A stretch of DNA of 64,000 nucleotides from Thalassotalea_F euphylliae. Its GTDB lineage: Bacteria > Pseudomonadota > Gammaproteobacteria > Enterobacterales > Alteromonadaceae. Location: NCBI RefSeq assembly GCF_042682785.1, contig NZ_JBHUIB010000001.1, positions 1 to 64,000 of the forward strand, written 5' to 3'. A program made the translations under genes and the position numbers. The first letter of the stretch is position 1; each line of letters opens with the position of its first letter. The notes under the pieces are model-generated. The model had not been told where the DNA came from. It searched no databases and saw only the letters and a program-made list of their open reading frames with translations. Of this stretch, positions 61,052 to 64,000 are shown in pieces.

Positions 61052-61726
61052 TTATTCGTACTCTTCTAAAAACTCAAATTCGTCTTGATTTTCTTGTTTA
61101 GGGATTGGCTTTAATGTTGCCGTTAACGCTATTTGGTATAGCGCTCTAGTCGACTGATTATCAATACTCACTTCGGTGGTTTGTCTATTATTGTTGGTGC
61201 TTAATTGCGGGTGCCAAACTGTCACCTCGTGCATACCACTGGACACTATATCAAAAGTCACCTGCCCAGCTTCATCCGTTTTGCCGAAATAGGGTGTGTC
61301 AACCACAAGTGCATAGCCACTCATCCAATCATGAATGTTACACCCCATTGCGACTTCTTCGGCTTCATGCATTGGCGCCGTTACTTTATTAGTACCTGCT
61401 TTTAGCTTGAATTCAAAACGATTTTTTCCAGAAACGGAATAAATATGATGTGTTATGTCGTCATGGTTAGTGAACTGAATACGTTGCCCTCGCTGCATAA
61501 CGGTTAAATAGGGGGCAAACTTTTTATCTTTCTGATCAATAACCAAAGCCTGTTCGTTAGCCGGTAATTCAGCTATGCCTGACTTGGGTGTTATGTAGAC
61601 AACCATGTTTTCTACAGGCTGCCCATCAACACCAATTACTTGAGCTATAAAATCAGCGGCTACCACTGGAAGCGCAGCAAAGCAGCTTGCCGCATACCAA
61701 ATACATCTCTTCAAACTACTACCCAC
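61052..61726 (-). CDS. exported cupredoxin-like copper protein
   Basis: A 224-aa exported protein (signal peptide about 1-23, VVAADF). A blue-copper-type domain (about 25-150) has candidate ligands His in DDITHHIYS and Cys, His, Met in GCNIHDWMSGY. A carboxypeptidase-regulatory-like beta domain (about 150-195, DEAGQVTFDI) and an acidic tail (QDEFEFLEEYE) follow. It resembles proteins loosely named 'methylamine utilization protein', but no mau genes are present. The start is GTG at 61726 or TTG at 61714 (better spaced from GAGGTG); I kept the longer form. Confidence 0.82.
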   Translation of the reverse strand: MGSSLKRCIWYAASCFAALPVVAADFIAQVIGVDGQPVENMVVYITPKSGIAELPANEQALVIDQKDKKFAPYLTVMQRGQRIQFTNHDDITHHIYSVSGKNRFEFKLKAGTNKVTAPMHEAEEVAMGCNIHDWMSGYALVVDTPYFGKTDEAGQVTFDIVSSGMHEVTVWHPQLSTNNNRQTTEVSIDNQSTRALYQIALTATLKPIPKQENQDEFEFLEEYE

Positions 61727-61862
61727 CTCATAACGAACCTAAGAAGGTTCAAACACTTACCATATATGTTATTAATTTAACCTTAGGCTTAATAAGAGCG
61801 GGTCAGCAAGAAAAAACTTACAAAAGATTGAAGCGTGTGGCTCTTGTTTTTCTTTCATAAAC

Positions 61863-61890
61863 AAAAAAGGAGCTATTAAGCTCCTTCTTA
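61863..61890 (-). terminator. intrinsic terminator after fdx
   Basis: On the minus strand AAGGAGCT-taat-AGCTCCTTTTTTG, 16 bp after the fdx stop. It separates fdx from the cupredoxin operon. Confidence 0.85.
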
Positions 61891-61905
61891 TCACAACCGA
61901 TTTGA

Positions 61906-62244
61906 CTAGTGATTCTCAGATACCATATTGACCGTGTATTTAGGAATCTCGACAACCAAATCTTCGTCTTGAATGATGGCTTGGCAACCCAAGCGTGACT
62001 CTGGTTCAAGACCCCAGGCTTTATCAAGCATGTCATCTTCAAGCTCATCACTCTCTTCCATTGAATCGAACCCTTCACGGATGATCATATGGCAAGTTGT
62101 ACACGCGCACACTTTTTCACACGCATGTTCAACGCCAATACCGTTTTTTAGCGCAACATCTAATACGCTTTCACCTTTTTCGGCTTCAACCACTGCACCA
62201 TCTGGGCATAGTTCTTCATTCGGTAGGAAAATAATTTGTGGCAT
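61906..62244 (-). CDS. fdx: ISC-type [2Fe-2S] ferredoxin
   Basis: A 112-aa ferredoxin that supplies electrons for Fe-S cluster assembly. The cluster ligands are in HACEKVCACTTCH with a distal Cys in RLGCQAII. The acidic EESDELEDDMLD segment is typical. It follows hscA by 5 bp, as in isc operons. iscX, if present, is not directly downstream, since a terminator follows. Confidence 0.96.
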   Translation of the reverse strand: MPQIIFLPNEELCPDGAVVEAEKGESVLDVALKNGIGVEHACEKVCACTTCHMIIREGFDSMEESDELEDDMLDKAWGLEPESRLGCQAIIQDEDLVVEIPKYTVNMVSENH

Positions 62245-62249
62245 GGATA

Positions 62250-64000
62250 CTAAACCTCGTCTACTGATTGGCCGGACAATGCATGCTTGATTGAAGAGTC
62301 CATTCGGCGCTCTGCAAATTTAGCCGTCACATGGTTAACCACATCAATTTGTTTCTCAATATCGTCAGTCGCATTTGTCTGACTCACATTAGCCAAGGTG
62401 GCTAACGCTGCGTTAATGTCTTCAATTTCTTGTGCAGATAATAACTCACTATCGGCATTTAGTGCAGCTTGAACAGCTTCTATAACTCGAGATGCCTCAA
62501 CCTGCTGCTCTTTCAGCATTCTTGCTTCAATATCACTTTTAGCGTTAGTCATCGACGATTTGATCATTTCCGCTATTTGCGACTCTTCCAATCCAAATGA
62601 AGGCTTAACTTGAATACTTGCCTCTACACCCGTCGACTTCTCCATTGCTGATACTTGCAACAGGCCATCTGCGTCTACTTTAAACGTTACACGAATATGT
62701 GCCGCGCCAGCTGCCATAGGAGGAATATCACGAAGTTCAAAGCGCGCTAGTGAACGACAATCGTCAACTAACTCACGTTCACCTTGTAAGACGTGCACGG
62801 CCATTGCCGTTTGACCATCTTTAAAGGTTGTAAATTCTTGTGCTTTAGCAACCGGTATAGTGGTATTTCGTGGAATTACTTTTTCCACCAAGCCACCCAT
62901 AGTTTCTAATCCTAAAGATAGCGGTATCACATCCAACAGCAATACATCACTGTCAGGCTTGTTACCAGCTAATATATCAGCCTGAATAGAAGCGCCTACA
63001 GCAACCACTTTATCAGGATCGATAGAGGTTAACGGGTTTTGCTTGAAAAACTTCTCCACTTCAGTGCGCACTAGAGGAACACGAGTAGAGCCCCCCACCA
63101 TCACAACTTCAATCACTTCATCCGTTGTCACTTGTGCATCTTTTAATGACCGACGACAAGCGCGAAGGGTTTGCGCAACCAGTTTGCTGATAAGACTGTC
63201 AAATTGCTCACGAGTAACATTGTGCTGCCACCTATCACCACTGGGTAGTTCTAGTGAAACTTCAAAGTCAGAACTTTCTGACAATGCTTCTTTTGCATCG
63301 CAAGCGACTTGCGACAATTGGCGCTCAAGCGACGCAGATAATGGTCGCTCAAGCTTAGCTTGTTCGACTAGATAATCCACAAGCGCTAAATCAAAGTCGT
63401 CACCACCAAGCGCTGAATCACCGCCCGTAGCTAACACCTCGAAAACACCTTTATTTAAACGCAATATCGAGATATCGAACGTACCACCGCCTAGATCGTA
63501 AACGGCAATAACACCCTCTTTACCCGAATCTAAGCCATAAGCCACAGCTGCTGCCGTTGGCTCATTTAAAAGTCGCAATACATTTAATCCGGCCAAAGTC
63601 GCTGCGTCTTTCGTGCTTTGACGTTGAGCGTCATCGAAATATGCAGGCACCGTAATAACTGCACCAACTAGCTCTCCACCCAAAGCTTGCTCCGCTCGGG
63701 CTTTTAATGAGCTAAGTACTTCACTTGATACTTGAACAGGGTTAATCGTGCCGGCACGTGTGATCAACTCAGGGTGATTTTCATCGCCACCAAATTGGTA
63801 AGGAAGTGCAGGATATTTTGCTTGGATGTCAGCTAGAGAACGACCAATTAATCGCTTCGCCGAAACAATGGTATTTTCAGGATCAGTTACCGCATGCTGT
63901 TTGGCTTCATAACCAACCAGCGTACCACCAGTTTGGTAGCTTACTATCGACGGAAGAATATCTCGCCCTTGCTCGTCATTCAGTGTTTTCGCTTCACCGC
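62250..64000 (-). CDS. hscA: Fe-S assembly chaperone HscA, 5' end beyond the window
   Basis: An Hsp70-family chaperone that works with HscB on IscU. The frame stays open to the right edge: reading upstream of 63767 continues through PYQFGGDENHPEL and further, so the start is outside and about 30-40 residues are missing. Motifs include VYDLGGGTFDIS, GGDSALGGDDFD and VGGSTRVPLVR (nucleotide-binding domain) and a substrate-binding domain with VIPLSLGLETMGG. It precedes fdx by 5 bp. Confidence 0.96.
   Translation of the reverse strand, partial: GEAKTLNDEQGRDILPSIVSYQTGGTLVGYEAKQHAVTDPENTIVSAKRLIGRSLADIQAKYPALPYQFGGDENHPELITRAGTINPVQVSSEVLSSLKARAEQALGGELVGAVITVPAYFDDAQRQSTKDAATLAGLNVLRLLNEPTAAAVAYGLDSGKEGVIAVYDLGGGTFDISILRLNKGVFEVLATGGDSALGGDDFDLALVDYLVEQAKLERPLSASLERQLSQVACDAKEALSESSDFEVSLELPSGDRWQHNVTREQFDSLISKLVAQTLRACRRSLKDAQVTTDEVIEVVMVGGSTRVPLVRTEVEKFFKQNPLTSIDPDKVVAVGASIQADILAGNKPDSDVLLLDVIPLSLGLETMGGLVEKVIPRNTTIPVAKAQEFTTFKDGQTAMAVHVLQGERELVDDCRSLARFELRDIPPMAAGAAHIRVTFKVDADGLLQVSAMEKSTGVEASIQVKPSFGLEESQIAEMIKSSMTNAKSDIEARMLKEQQVEASRVIEAVQAALNADSELLSAQEIEDINAALATLANVSQTNATDDIEKQIDVVNHVTAKFAERRMDSSIKHALSGQSVDEV

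Noticed and set aside
61735..61750. GAACCT-aaga-AGGTTC dyad before the cupredoxin gene
   Set aside because: Only 6-bp arms; chance occurrence is likely.
61818..62078. 86-codon ORF overlapping fdx in another frame
   Set aside because: Runs across the fdx terminator and has no recognisable domain.
1..64000. CRISPR arrays, insertion sequences, prophage or toxin-antitoxin genes
   Set aside because: I looked for regularly spaced repeats, transposase motifs and typical small gene pairs and saw none.

Overview
The window is chromosomal core sequence from a marine gammaproteobacterium, most likely Alteromonadales and Colwellia/Thalassotalea-like. This placement is inferred from gene content and order: divergent flgOP/flgT, tkt-epd-pgk-fba, long-type isocitrate lyase with malate synthase G, oversized PstA/PstC permeases, and an isc tail of hscA-fdx. 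The DNA is moderately AT-rich. I see no insertion sequence, prophage, CRISPR array or integrated element. Nearly every large gene belongs to a known family.

Layout. 1-335: tandem promoters and boxA of a ribosomal RNA operon that reads leftward out of the window. 336-2835: flagellar outer-membrane genes flgP, flgO and divergent flgT, with facing sigma-54-like promoters, then tRNA-Arg(CCU). 3.2-7.4 kb: small membrane proteins, a 2-hydroxyacid dehydrogenase, and a CHASE hybrid kinase that has lost its phosphorylation residues. 7.7-15.1 kb: central carbon genes tkt, epd, pgk and fbaA, then mscS overlapping a DUF481 outer-membrane protein. 15.3-21.2 kb: peroxiredoxin and the glyoxylate shunt (aceA, a LysR regulator, glcB). 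21.5-25.2 kb: a secreted hypothetical protein, an ECF sigma / membrane anti-sigma-like / secreted coiled-coil operon, and oxyR.

25.3-33.0 kb: phosphate uptake genes (pit with its DUF47 partner, phoU, pstB, pstA, pstC). 33.1-36.8 kb: a cupin, acyl-CoA ligase and aldehyde dehydrogenase cluster. 37-43.4 kb: CBS protein, GGDEF-EAL protein, periplasmic solute-binding-like protein, ettA, PilZ protein, GcvR-like ACT protein. 43.5-51.5 kb: the second phosphate block (ppk, ppx, pstS, phoR, phoB, porin). PhoB-box-like 11-bp direct repeats precede pstC, pstS, phoB, the porin and ppk. In four of them the repeat lies exactly 9 bp from a -10-like hexamer, so the two blocks look like one Pho regulon covering import, polyphosphate synthesis and degradation, outer-membrane entry and signalling.

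51.8-57.4 kb: an orphan histidine kinase, rdgC, an HDOD protein, and trhP-yfhL (tRNA hydroxylation) behind a perfect FNR-type box. 57.4-61.7 kb: an abutting three-gene operon of cupredoxin-like protein, c-di-GMP phosphodiesterase and outer-membrane protein. This is the best candidate here for an undescribed functional unit. 61.9-64.0 kb: fdx and the C-terminal part of hscA, which runs off the right edge.
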